Positions 1 through 6,889 of a DNA stretch of 9,815 bases are shown one piece after another. The stretch is from the NCBI GenBank assembly GCA_039807745.1, contig JBDHRV010000132.1, positions 1 to 9,815 of the forward strand. Direction: 5' to 3'. Position numbers and translations under genes: made by a program. Below the pieces are notes generated by a model. That model worked only from the letters and a program-made list of their open reading frames with translations, did no database searches and was not told the origin of the DNA. The stretch's first letter is position 1. Every line of letters begins with the position of its first letter. Source of the DNA: JAEUMW01 sp039807745 (lineage in GTDB: Bacteria > Pseudomonadota > Gammaproteobacteria > Burkholderiales > JAEUMW01).

Positions 1-221
1 ACGCGGCCAGCGCTTGCTGCGCTGAATAGCGCAGACCATTCGCTCATCGTCAGAATCACGCCAAAGTGGCGAACCGGAACCTGCTTGCCATCCACTTCGC
101 CGGTGCCGTCAGGGCAGCACTCGTCGTGATCACCACCCCGAAGGCCAAGAACCGTGTCCTCGCCTTGCGGAACAGCGCGATGTCCACTTCCAGGCCGGCC
201 GAAAACGTGAGAGCCCGTCCT
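1..221 (-). pseudogene. Remnant of a VOC (glyoxalase-superfamily) protein, no usable start, cut by window edge
   Basis: Downstream of the sigma factor stop, one minus-strand frame is open from 221 to the left edge. Its last part, from about 110 to 1, reads VDGKQVPVRHFGVILTM followed by EWSALFSAASAG. This matches from memory the conserved middle of small VOC metalloproteins, typically VDGxxVPVPHFGVVL then a W-x-AL helix. That frame has no ATG, GTG or TTG before the conserved stretch. The part upstream, where such proteins carry a GHQ metal-ligand strand, makes no sense in this frame, whereas a neighbouring minus-strand frame gives FLAFGVVITTSAAL, which could be its decayed equivalent. About 40 residues should precede that point, and the distance to the sigma stop at 257 is about right. 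Synonymous positions here are less G/C-rich than in the neighbours. I read it as a frameshifted or decaying VOC gene; a sequencing indel in a live gene is the alternative. Confidence 0.45.
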
Positions 222-256
222 TCAAACCCGCTCGCACGCGTTCAACTGCGACCGGT

Positions 257-973
257 CTACGGCGCAGGTCGTACCGTGCCCTCGCCGAGTCTTGCCAACA
301 CGCGCCGCACGATGCGGTCGCAGCGCTCGCCGTCGAATGTGAACGCGTCCTCATAGCCCAGATCCAGATCACGCGCCAGACCTTCACGCATCAGGCTGCG
401 GGCGCGGAAGAACCGTGTGCGCACCGTCGCCTCGGGAATGCCCAGTGCCGCGGCGGTTTCATCGACCGTGAATTCCTCGACCGCACGCAACACGAAGACG
501 GGGCGGAACGATTCCGGCAGCCTGTCTATCCGGGCCTCGATCAGCTTGCGCAGTTCCGCCCGCGCGGCAGCCAGTTCAGGTTGATCGTCGGGGTTGCGCT
601 CCATGCCCGCCTCCGTCCCGGCCGGGTCGGCCTCCAACGCGCTGTCGAGCGGAATCACCTGCGCACGGCCGCGCTTGCGAATCCTTCCGAGCGCTTCGTT
701 GACCACGATGCGCGCGAGCCAGGTCGACAGCTTCGCCTCGGCGCGGAAACTCGCGAGCGCGTGATACGCCCGCAGATAGGCTTCCTGCACCGCATCTTCC
801 GCTTCCTCGTCGCTCCTGAGGATGCTGCGCGCTACACGAAACAGCAGCCGGTTGTGGCGCCGCATGATCGTCTCGAACGCGAGCGTGTGACCCGCCGCAG
901 CGTCGGCGGCGAGTCGCGCCTCGTCAGTCTGGTCCGATGGGACCGTATACGGCAGCGTTCCGGCGTCTCCCAT
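257..973 (-). CDS. ECF-type RNA polymerase sigma factor (sigma-70 family)
   Basis: A 238-residue sigma factor that would direct core RNA polymerase to a specific promoter set. Region 2 spans about residues 33-100 (FETIMRRHNRLLFRVARSIL, then EEAEDAVQEAYLRAY and STWLARIVVNEALGRIRK), the core-binding and -10-recognition helices. Region 4 spans about 141-193, with IDRLPESFRPVFVLR and the -35-recognition helix-turn-helix TVDETAAALGIPEATVRTRFFRAR written in pieces here: TVDETAAALGIP, then EATVRTRFFRAR. A tail of about 45 residues containing CDRIVRRVL follows region 4. An ATG six codons upstream (991) is in frame, but only the ATG at 973 has a Shine-Dalgarno, GGAGAG at 977-982. It is last in the folE2-reductase-sigma operon. 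No sigma-1.1 or region 3 is present, as expected for ECF factors. No anti-sigma gene is visible. The regulon cannot be told from sequence. Confidence 0.92.
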   Translation of the reverse strand: MGDAGTLPYTVPSDQTDEARLAADAAAGHTLAFETIMRRHNRLLFRVARSILRSDEEAEDAVQEAYLRAYHALASFRAEAKLSTWLARIVVNEALGRIRKRGRAQVIPLDSALEADPAGTEAGMERNPDDQPELAAARAELRKLIEARIDRLPESFRPVFVLRAVEEFTVDETAAALGIPEATVRTRFFRARSLMREGLARDLDLGYEDAFTFDGERCDRIVRRVLARLGEGTVRPAP

Positions 974-999
974 GTTCTCTCCAGTGGTCATTGCACACG

Positions 1000-1722
1000 T
1001 CAGTAGCCGTAAAACTCCTCGCTGCGAACGGCATCGTCGCTGACGCCTGCCTCGTCCAGTACCTGCCGCATCGCCTCGACCATGCCGGGTGGTCCGGCGA
1101 GATAATAGGTCGCCTCGGTGAGACTACCGCCCGCCCGTTCGATCATGGCGCGGTCGATCGAACCCGTTTCGCCCGCCCAGGACGTGTCGGATTCGCTCAG
1201 CGCCGTCATCGTTGCGATCAGGCGGAAGTTCTCGCCCCGCCGCTCCAGTTCCTGCAGTTCCGCCAGAAAGGCGGCGTCCTTCGGGCGCCGGTTGGAATAG
1301 AGCAACAGCAGCTTCCGAGGCAACCCGTCCTTCGCTGCCTGCCGCAACATGCTCACGAATGGCGTGATACCGATGCCACCGGCGATGAACACGGCGGGCC
1401 GCGCCGGGTCACGGTGCAGGGTCAGCGAGCCGAAGGGCCCTTCGATCCCTACCACCGAACCGATGGCCAGGGATTTCAGCGCGCGCTTGAAGGCGCTGTC
1501 GCGCATGCGCGTGGCGATAAGCAGATCGCTTTCGAACGGCGCGGTGACGATGGAGAACGTGTGACGCGCGCTCTGCGCGTCGCCAGTCGGCGGCTTCGGC
1601 AGGACGACGTCGATGGCCTGTCCGGCCTTGAAGGTGAAGGCGGCTGGCTTCTCGAAATGAAACGCCATCGTGCCCTCGGCGACTTCTTCACGGCCTTGCA
1701 GTTTGACTTCGAAGGTGCTCAT
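1000..1722 (-). CDS. FAD/NAD(P)H-binding oxidoreductase of the ferredoxin-NADP reductase family
   Basis: A 240-residue soluble flavoprotein expected to move electrons between NAD(P)H and an unidentified one-electron carrier or acceptor. The FAD-binding barrel covers about residues 1-105, with the flavin motif RHTFS at 53-57 and GPFGSL at 95-100. The nucleotide-binding half follows, with the pyrophosphate loop GGIGITP at 115-121 and the late motif YYLAGPPGM at 206-214. It ends in aromatic residues, EEFYGY, as many stand-alone reductases of this fold do to cover the flavin. There is no plant-type 2Fe-2S Cys cluster, so it is a reductase module only. Its ATG overlaps the folE2 stop (ATGA) and has a GGGAG Shine-Dalgarno at 1730-1734 inside folE2, implying translational coupling. 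The physiological partner is unknown; co-expression with FolE2 and a sigma factor suggests a stress or metal-limitation role, which is inference. Confidence 0.87.
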   Translation of the reverse strand: MSTFEVKLQGREEVAEGTMAFHFEKPAAFTFKAGQAIDVVLPKPPTGDAQSARHTFSIVTAPFESDLLIATRMRDSAFKRALKSLAIGSVVGIEGPFGSLTLHRDPARPAVFIAGGIGITPFVSMLRQAAKDGLPRKLLLLYSNRRPKDAAFLAELQELERRGENFRLIATMTALSESDTSWAGETGSIDRAMIERAGGSLTEATYYLAGPPGMVEAMRQVLDEAGVSDDAVRSEEFYGY

Positions 1723-2570
1723 TCGAGGGCTCCCGTCAGGTCGGCGCCACCCCCTGCACGACGATGCCGGAGATCCCCGTGCGGCCGGATGACGCGGGCA
1801 AATGCGTTGTGATCGTGGATCGATTCGAAGTTCTCCGCCTCGACGAGGTAAGCGCCCACGCGCGGCTCGTCGTTCAGTGCAACCGCCACGTCACGCACGA
1901 GATCCTCGACGAACCTGGGATTGTCGTAGGCGCGTTCCGTGACGTACTTTTCGTCGGCCCGCTTGAGCAGCCCGTACACCTCGCAGGAGGCGCTGCCTTC
2001 GGCAATCGCGATCAGTTCCTCGATCGCCATCTCTGCCTTCAAATCCGCGCGGATGGTGATGTGCGAGCGTTGGTTGTGGGCACCATAAGCCGAGATTTCC
2101 TTCGAGCACGGACACAGACTGGTCACCGGCACCGTCACGGACATCCAGAACGCATAGCGGTCTTCGGACACCCGGCCTTTCCAGCAGACGTCGTAACCGA
2201 GCTGGCTGTGCGCCCGTGACACCGGCGCCGCCTTTCTCACGAAGTAAGGGAAGCGCATCTCCACCCCACCGCTGTCTGCTTCCAGCCGTCCCAGCATGTC
2301 GAGCACGAACTGCCTGAAGCTCTCCTGATGCAGCGGCGCGGTCTGCGCTTCCAGCGACTCGATGAAGCGGGACATGTGCGTGCCCCTCGTCGGCGCGGAC
2401 AAGCCCACGGTCAGCGACAGCGTGGCAACGGTCGCCACGCGCCTTCCGCCCGACTGGATAGTTAGCGGATGGCGGACTCCGCTCACGCCGACCGCGTCGA
2501 TGCGCAGACCGCGGTGATCCGCTTCCGACTGGATGTCGGGAAGGAACGCAAGTCTTTCCGGGGCATTCAT
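1719..2570 (-). CDS. folE2: GTP cyclohydrolase FolE2 (type IB)
   Basis: A 283-residue cytosolic enzyme converting GTP to 7,8-dihydroneopterin triphosphate, the first step of tetrahydrofolate synthesis and of queuosine precursor supply. Family hallmarks are present: LPDIQ-like N-terminus (FLPDIQSEAD), GTHMSRF at 63-69, the catalytic-loop CPCSKEIS at 153-160, QRSHITI at 167-173, and NFESIHDHNAFA at 247-258 near the end. Length fits the family (about 260-300). The frame stays open upstream to 2900, but ATG 2570 is chosen because AGGAGG at 2577-2582 lies six bases before it and homologs start at this point. FolE2 enzymes are less strictly zinc-dependent than FolE1 and are often induced by zinc starvation through Zur; I see no clear Zur box upstream, so that regulation is unproven here. 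It is the first gene of a three-gene minus-strand operon. Confidence 0.95.
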   Translation of the reverse strand: MNAPERLAFLPDIQSEADHRGLRIDAVGVSGVRHPLTIQSGGRRVATVATLSLTVGLSAPTRGTHMSRFIESLEAQTAPLHQESFRQFVLDMLGRLEADSGGVEMRFPYFVRKAAPVSRAHSQLGYDVCWKGRVSEDRYAFWMSVTVPVTSLCPCSKEISAYGAHNQRSHITIRADLKAEMAIEELIAIAEGSASCEVYGLLKRADEKYVTERAYDNPRFVEDLVRDVAVALNDEPRVGAYLVEAENFESIHDHNAFARVIRPHGDLRHRRAGGGADLTGALE

Positions 2571-2576
2571 CCTTGT

Positions 2577-2582
2577 CCTCCT
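2577..2582 (-). promoter_or_regulatory. Ribosome binding site fixing the folE2 start
   Basis: On the minus strand AGGAGG lies six bases upstream of ATG 2570. It is a full match to the anti-Shine-Dalgarno core and rules out the longer in-frame extension to 2900. Confidence 0.85.
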
Positions 2583-2688
2583 GTTCAGGCAATCGCGGCT
2601 TGATGCTGCACTCGCCCATTGGATGAAGGCAGCCGTCGGCGCGTTCCCGATTTCTCGAGTCCGATGAAGCCGATCGTGCTGCCCGTCG

Positions 2689-2700
2689 CCGCCATGGCGG
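2689..2700. repeat. 12-bp perfect palindrome next to the DUF3616-gene promoter
   Basis: CCGCCATGGCGG is a perfect dyad that ends exactly where the candidate -35 box (2701) begins, within the divergent folE2/DUF3616 intergenic region. Its position is typical of an operator for a dimeric regulator. It could equally be chance in GC-rich DNA, and no regulator is identified. Confidence 0.4.
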
Positions 2701-2729
2701 TTGATGTTGCCGGAGTGCTCGACTATAAA
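2701..2729 (+). promoter_or_regulatory. Candidate sigma-70 promoter of the DUF3616 gene
   Basis: TTGATG at 2701-2706 and TATAAA at 2724-2729 are separated by 17 bases, matching the housekeeping consensus at 4 of 6 and 5 of 6 positions. Transcription would start near 2736, giving a leader of about 73 bases before the GTG at 2809. Read on the other strand the same AT-rich core gives TATAGT, a possible -10 for folE2, but no convincing -35 goes with it. Confidence 0.55.
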
Positions 2730-2808
2730 GGACCCATGCCGCGGTCGAACGCCGCGCGCGAAATGGCGCGCTCTGGAGCGGACCCCCGGAATCCTGGAGA
2801 TATCTCTC

Positions 2809-3777
2809 GTGTGGGCAATGCGCTCGATCTTTCCTCTGCTGCTCACTGCGGCGCTCGCGCACGGTGCGGACGAGGCGGTACCGACCCTCGCCTGCGGCAC
2901 GCATCACGGTGAGGTGGTGAAGCTTCACGGCGACATCGACGAGCCGGATCATCTGAGCGGCGCGGCCGTGGTCGGCAAGTTCTTGCTGGTCGTCTCGGAC
3001 GAGGCGAAACACCCGACGGCGGTGCAGGTGCTGAATGAGGACGACGCGTCGTACAAGGCCGGCAAGACCGTGGAATTACCAGCCGGCGACGACGAGGTCG
3101 ACCTGGAAGCCGTCGCGGTCGATGGCCGCACCGTCTACGTCACCGGATCGCATGCCTCGACGCGGAAGATCAAGAACGGCCGGATCGAGGCGCCGAAGCG
3201 GAAGGAATCCCGCGAGCAGGTCTTCCGGTTCCGGCTCGAAGCAGATGGCGGTGCCGGGGTGATCGAGCGGCCGAAGTCGCTGTCCGCCGCGATCGAAGGC
3301 GATCCCGTGCTGAAGGGCTTCGTCGGCATGGCGAGCAAGGAGAATGGCATCGACATCGAAGGCCTGGCGGTGAAGGACGATCGCCTCTATTTCGGCTTCC
3401 GCGGCCCCGTGCTGCGCGACGGTCTCGTGCCGGTGCTGTCAGCGACCTGGGACAGCCTCACCCGTAGCGCGCAGGTGCGCTATGTTCGACTCGACGGGCG
3501 CGGCATCCGGGACCTCGTCGCGGTCGACGGCGGCTTCCTGATCCTGGCCGGACCGGTGGGCGATGGCGACGCGTCGTACCGCGTCTACTTCTGGGACGGT
3601 AACGATCAGCGCGCCGAAGATGTCAGACCGCAGCGGCTGGCCGAGCTCGTTGCTGGTCCTGGCAAACCCGAAGGGCTGGCAGTCCTCGACGCGGACGGCG
3701 GCACCTACGATGTACTTCTGCTGTGCGATGGTTTGCCGAAGGGCGGTCTTACGCGCTTGCGGCTGAGCCGACCCTGA
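2809..3777 (+). CDS. Secreted DUF3616-family protein (beta-propeller-like)
   Basis: A 322-residue protein resembling the DUF3616 family, whose function is not established. The start is GTG 2809, eight bases after GGAGA (2796-2800); ATG 2818 is possible but too far from that site. The N-terminus looks like a short signal peptide: MRSIFPLLLTAALA, with cleavage likely after AHG or nearby, so the product is probably periplasmic. Repeated blade-like units follow: DLEAVAVDGRTVYVTGSHA near 98-116, IDIEGLAVKDDRLYFGFRGP near 181-200, DLVAVDGGFLILAGP near 235-249, and KPEGLAVLDADGG near 286-298. The recurring (I)EGLAV-(D)-G-x-(L/V)Y pattern suggests a propeller like those of SdiA-regulated or esterase-like phytase-fold proteins. 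No catalytic set is evident. It is divergent from folE2 and not clearly in an operon with fumC, which has its own promoter. Confidence 0.75.
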   Translation: MWAMRSIFPLLLTAALAHGADEAVPTLACGTHHGEVVKLHGDIDEPDHLSGAAVVGKFLLVVSDEAKHPTAVQVLNEDDASYKAGKTVELPAGDDEVDLEAVAVDGRTVYVTGSHASTRKIKNGRIEAPKRKESREQVFRFRLEADGGAGVIERPKSLSAAIEGDPVLKGFVGMASKENGIDIEGLAVKDDRLYFGFRGPVLRDGLVPVLSATWDSLTRSAQVRYVRLDGRGIRDLVAVDGGFLILAGPVGDGDASYRVYFWDGNDQRAEDVRPQRLAELVAGPGKPEGLAVLDADGGTYDVLLLCDGLPKGGLTRLRLSRP

Positions 3778-3830
3778 CCGCCACGACACCCGCGAAGCCC
3801 CGCGCCATCGGGTCTTCACGCCGAGCGCAA

Positions 3831-3859
3831 TTGACGCCCCGCCGGTCGGGCGATACATT
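3831..3859 (+). promoter_or_regulatory. Candidate sigma-70 promoter of fumC
   Basis: TTGACG at 3831-3836 and TACATT at 3854-3859 are separated by 17 bases, matching the consensus at 5 of 6 and 4 of 6 positions. The start point would be near 3866, leaving a leader of about 89 bases. A small inverted repeat, CGCCC (3835-3839) and GGGCG (3848-3852), lies between the two boxes and might be a weak operator. Confidence 0.5.
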
Positions 3860-3875
3860 CCCCGGATCGAATGCG

Positions 3876-3896
3876 AGCGAGCGAACACCGCTCGCT
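3876..3896 (+). promoter_or_regulatory. GC-rich hairpin in the fumC 5' leader
   Basis: AGCGAGCG (3876-3883) and CGCTCGCT (3889-3896) form an 8-bp perfect stem around a 5-base loop, AACAC. It begins about 10 bases after the predicted transcription start. There is no T-tract after it, so it is not an intrinsic terminator. It could stabilise the mRNA 5' end or act as a DNA operator. Confidence 0.5.
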
Positions 3897-3954
3897 TCTG
3901 CAACGCGCGCGCGGCATTCTGGCCGCGTGCTCGGCGGGCTCCGGAGGAGATCGG

Positions 3955-5355
3955 ATGGACGTGCGCAAGGAAACCGACAGCCTGGGCGTGGTGGAGGTGC
4001 CCGCGGACAAGCTCTGGGGCGCGCAGACGCAGCGCTCGCTGGAGCACTTCAGCATCGGCCACGACCTCATCCCGCGCGAGATGATCACGGCCTACGCCAT
4101 CCTCAAGAAGGCTGCGGCCAACGCCAATCATGCCGGCGGGCGACTCCAGGACGAGCCGCACCGTCTCATCGTCCAGGCCTGCGACGAGATTCTCGCCGGG
4201 CAGCATCACGACATGTTTCCCCTGCACGTCTGGATGACGGGCAGCGGCACGCAGTTCAACATGAACGTGAACGAGGTCGTGTCGAACCGCTGCTGCCAGC
4301 TCGCGGGCACCGCGCTGGGCAGCAAGACGCCGGTGCATCCGAACGACCACGTCAACATGTCGCAGTCGTCCAACGATTCGTTTCCTGCGGCGATGTATAT
4401 CGCGGCCGCGGTCAACACGACGGGGCGTCTGCTGCCGGAAGTGATCGCCCTGCGCGACGCGATCGCCGCGAAGGCAGAGGAATGGAAGGACATCGTCAAG
4501 ATCGGCCGCACTCACATGCAGGACGCGACGCCGATCACGCTCGGGCAGGAATGGTCCGGTTACGCCGGCATGCTGAGCGACAACCTGGAGCGCATCCAGG
4601 ATGCGCTGAAGAGCGTGTACCACCTCGCACTCGGCGGCACCGCGGTCGGCACCGGCATCAACGCCGCGCCCGGTTTCGCCGAGGCGGCGGCGGGCGAGAT
4701 CGCCACGCTGACGAAGCTGCCCTTCGTGAGCGCCCCCAACAAGTTCACCGTGCAGGGCGCGCACGATGCGCTGGTGCAACTGTCGGGCAGTTTCCGCACG
4801 CTGGCGGTGTCGCTCTACAAGATCGGCAACGACATCCGGCTCATGTCCTGCGGTCCGCGCGCCGGCTTCGCGGAGCTGCACATTCCCGAGAACGAGCCCG
4901 GCTCGTCGATCATGCCGGGCAAGGTGAACCCGACGCAGGCCGAGGCGCTGACGATGCTCGCGGTGCAGGTGATGGCGAACGATGTGGCCGTCGGATTGGG
5001 CGGCGCCGGCGGCTATCTGGAGATGAACGTCTACAAGCCGCTGATGATCGCGAACCTCACGCACTCGATCACGCTGATGACCGATGGCTGCGCGAACTTC
5101 CGCCGCTTCCTGGTCGAGGGCACCGAGCCCAACCTCAAGAAGATCCAGGAATACGTCGAGCGCTCGCTGATGCTGGTCACCGCGCTCGCGCCCGTCATCG
5201 GCTACGACAAAGCATCGAAGATCGCCCATCACGCGATGGACCACGACTTGACGCTCAAGGCCGCGGCGCTCGCGCTGGGTTTCGTGACCGAGGCCGAGTT
5301 CGATCGCATCGTCGATCCGGCGAAGATGGTCCATCCCTACGTCGCGCACGACTAG
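3955..5355 (+). CDS. fumC: Class II fumarate hydratase (fumarase C)
   Basis: A 466-residue enzyme that interconverts fumarate and L-malate in the TCA cycle; family members are cytosolic homotetramers without an iron-sulfur cluster, hence tolerant of oxidants. The fumarate-lyase signature GSSIMPGKVNPTQ is at 316-328 and carries the catalytic serine loop; the KVNPTQ ending distinguishes fumarase from aspartase. The catalytic-site His is H187 in GRTHMQDATP, and TGSGTQFNMNVNEV and HPNDHVNMSQSSNDS build the rest of the active site. Length equals the usual ~465. ATG 3955 is preceded by GGAGGAGA (3943-3950). Near residues 343-362 the usual GNFELNVFKP segment reads GGYLEMNVYKP, a modest variant. The next gene starts 27 bases later, suggesting co-transcription. 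Confidence 0.96.
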   Translation: MDVRKETDSLGVVEVPADKLWGAQTQRSLEHFSIGHDLIPREMITAYAILKKAAANANHAGGRLQDEPHRLIVQACDEILAGQHHDMFPLHVWMTGSGTQFNMNVNEVVSNRCCQLAGTALGSKTPVHPNDHVNMSQSSNDSFPAAMYIAAAVNTTGRLLPEVIALRDAIAAKAEEWKDIVKIGRTHMQDATPITLGQEWSGYAGMLSDNLERIQDALKSVYHLALGGTAVGTGINAAPGFAEAAAGEIATLTKLPFVSAPNKFTVQGAHDALVQLSGSFRTLAVSLYKIGNDIRLMSCGPRAGFAELHIPENEPGSSIMPGKVNPTQAEALTMLAVQVMANDVAVGLGGAGGYLEMNVYKPLMIANLTHSITLMTDGCANFRRFLVEGTEPNLKKIQEYVERSLMLVTALAPVIGYDKASKIAHHAMDHDLTLKAAALALGFVTEAEFDRIVDPAKMVHPYVAHD

Positions 5356-5382
5356 GTTTTTCGGTCAGGCGGTGATCGGGCG

Positions 5383-6627
5383 ATGGCGCGGATCGACGAG
5401 GTCGCGCACCTCGCGCTGAAGATCGGACGCCTGCTCCTCGCGAACGGCGACGATACCGCCGAGGTGGAGGTTGCCGTCACGCGGTTCGCTCAAGTCTTCG
5501 GCGGCGAGGCCAGCGTCGTCGTGAACTATGAAGCGCTGATCGTGACGGTCGCGCTGGGCGACGCGCTGCGCACCAAGGTCGGCCGCCGCGTGCCGGCGAT
5601 GAATGTCGGGCTGGGGGCGGTCGCCGCAGTGAATGACGTCCTCGCCGCCGTCGCGTCGGGCAAGCGGGACCTCGCCTGGGTGGCGGCCGAACTCGATCGC
5701 GTCGAGCATGCGCCTGCCTTCTATTCGCGCTGGATCGTCGTCGTGGCGATGGGGCTCACCGCGGCGAGCCTCGCGCGGCTCTTCGGCGCGGACTGGGGCA
5801 CGTTCGGGATCGTGTGGCTGGCGGGCTCGGTCGGCATGTGGCTGCGTCAGGAGCTCGCGAAGCGGGATCTCAATCTCGTCTTCATCCCGTTTGCGGCGGC
5901 GCTGGTCAGCGGCACGGTCGGTGGACTCGGGGTGCTACTCGGTTGGGCCGGTACACCAGCGCTCTGCCTGGTGGCGCCGGGAATGATCATCGTGCCCGGC
6001 GTGCCCCTCATCAACGGCGTGCAGGATCTGATCCGCAACCATGTGAGCGTGGGACTGGCGCGCCTGGTCTTCGGTGCAATGGTCACGATTGCAATCGCGT
6101 TCGGGCTGTACGGTGCGATGGTGATCACCGGCGTGCGCATTCCCGTGGACTCACCGATGACGCCGCTGCCGGTTCGCGTCGACGCGCTTTTCTCGGCGCT
6201 GGCGGCGGTGGGCTACGCAGCGCTCTTCGGCGTGCCGCCGCGCATCGCATGGGCGTGTCTCGTGTGCGGCGTCGCGAGCCATGCGCTGCGCACGCTGCTC
6301 ATGCACGCCGGGGTGCAGATGGTGGCGGCAACGCTCCTGGGCGCACTGGCCGTCGGCTTCCTCGCGCAGATTTTCGCCCGGCGCTTCCGGGCGCCGGCCG
6401 CGACGTTCGCGTTTCCGGGCGTGGTGGCGATGGTGCCCGGTTCGTTCGCGTTTCGCGCCGTCGTCGGCAGTCTGGAGATCGCCGCTGCCGGTGCCAATGC
6501 CGCGCCGGCCCTGGTCGCGGAGACGCTTGCGCTGTATCTGTCCTGCGTGCTGATGACTGCCGCGATCGCGGTGGGCATTGCCGCGCCCCTCATCATCTGG
6601 CCGTCGCGGTCGCGCGGCGTCGCCTGA
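5383..6627 (+). CDS. Threonine/serine exporter family protein (ThrE type)
   Basis: A 414-residue inner-membrane protein resembling ThrE of corynebacteria, which exports threonine and serine using the membrane potential. The first ~110 residues are a soluble ThrE N-terminal segment (LLLANGDDTAEVE at 17-29). The membrane part begins at about residue 116 with roughly ten hydrophobic segments, split into the ThrE/DUF1212 half, with PGMIIVPGVPLINGVQDLI at 199-217, and a ThrE_2/DUF3815 half from about 268, with FPGVVAMVPGSFAFRA at 344-359. Both halves are fused in one chain, as in classic ThrE; other bacteria encode them as two proteins. ATG 5383 lacks a strong Shine-Dalgarno (GGGCG-like at best), so translation may lean on coupling to fumC, whose stop is 27 bases upstream. 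Substrate is inferred from family only. Confidence 0.9.
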   Translation: MARIDEVAHLALKIGRLLLANGDDTAEVEVAVTRFAQVFGGEASVVVNYEALIVTVALGDALRTKVGRRVPAMNVGLGAVAAVNDVLAAVASGKRDLAWVAAELDRVEHAPAFYSRWIVVVAMGLTAASLARLFGADWGTFGIVWLAGSVGMWLRQELAKRDLNLVFIPFAAALVSGTVGGLGVLLGWAGTPALCLVAPGMIIVPGVPLINGVQDLIRNHVSVGLARLVFGAMVTIAIAFGLYGAMVITGVRIPVDSPMTPLPVRVDALFSALAAVGYAALFGVPPRIAWACLVCGVASHALRTLLMHAGVQMVAATLLGALAVGFLAQIFARRFRAPAATFAFPGVVAMVPGSFAFRAVVGSLEIAAAGANAAPALVAETLALYLSCVLMTAAIAVGIAAPLIIWPSRSRGVA

Positions 6628-6671
6628 CGGGGGCCGGTCGGAACACGGTTGACCTCGCCGGCTTCGCGGCG

Positions 6672-6687
6672 CGGCAGCGCGCTGCCG
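6672..6687. repeat. 16-bp perfect palindrome between the ThrE gene and the GntP-family gene
   Basis: CGGCAGCGCGCTGCCG is a perfect dyad located 44 bases past the ThrE-type stop and 43 bases before the candidate GntP-gene -35. As RNA it could fold as a 6-bp stem with a CGCG loop, but no T-tract follows, so it is a poor intrinsic terminator. A regulator operator is a reasonable alternative. Confidence 0.4.
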
Positions 6688-6730
6688 GGCTCTGTCGAGG
6701 CTCCGAGCAGACCGTGTCATCTCATGTTCG

Positions 6731-6760
6731 TTGACCGCATCTCCCGCCGCAGGATACAGT
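6731..6760 (+). promoter_or_regulatory. Candidate sigma-70 promoter of the GntP-family gene
   Basis: TTGACC at 6731-6736 and TACAGT at 6755-6760 are separated by 18 bases, matching the consensus at 5 of 6 and 4 of 6 positions. Start point would be near 6767, giving a leader of about 120 bases. Confidence 0.42.
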
Positions 6761-6780
6761 CCGCGAGCTGCGCGATGGCC

Positions 6781-6810
6781 GCGCGCGCCGGCAGTTTCGG
6801 CAGAGCGCGC
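6781..6810 (+). promoter_or_regulatory. Long GC hairpin in the GntP-gene leader
   Basis: GCGCGCGCCG (6781-6790) pairs with CGGC (6798-6801) plus GCGCGC (6805-6810), a 10-bp stem with an AGA bulge and a 7-base loop. It begins about 14 bases after the predicted transcription start and has no T-tract. Confidence 0.35.
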
Positions 6811-6889
6811 AGCAGGCGGTCGCCGTGGCGGTGGCGGCACCGTCTCACTTCGGATGCTGGTTGCGGCAGGTTTCGGGAGCTCAAGAAAA

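Noticed and set aside
2571..2740. Zur-type operator expected for folE2
   Set aside because: I looked for an AT-rich inverted repeat of the Zur kind upstream of folE2 and saw none; the region is mostly GC-rich.
2571..2900. N-terminal extension of folE2 to the next upstream ATG
   Set aside because: It would cross the divergent promoter region and has no family resemblance; AGGAGG at 2577-2582 fixes the start at 2570.
3439..5349. A 636-codon open frame on the minus strand opposite fumC
   Set aside because: It is rich in Arg, His and Asp-type low-complexity codons, has no recognisable motif, and mirrors the real fumC frame; long antisense frames are expected in GC-rich genes.
3723..5375. A 550-codon plus-strand frame overlapping fumC
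   Set aside because: Arg/Ala/Gly-rich translation typical of an out-of-frame reading; fumC has intact catalytic motifs and a good ribosome binding site.
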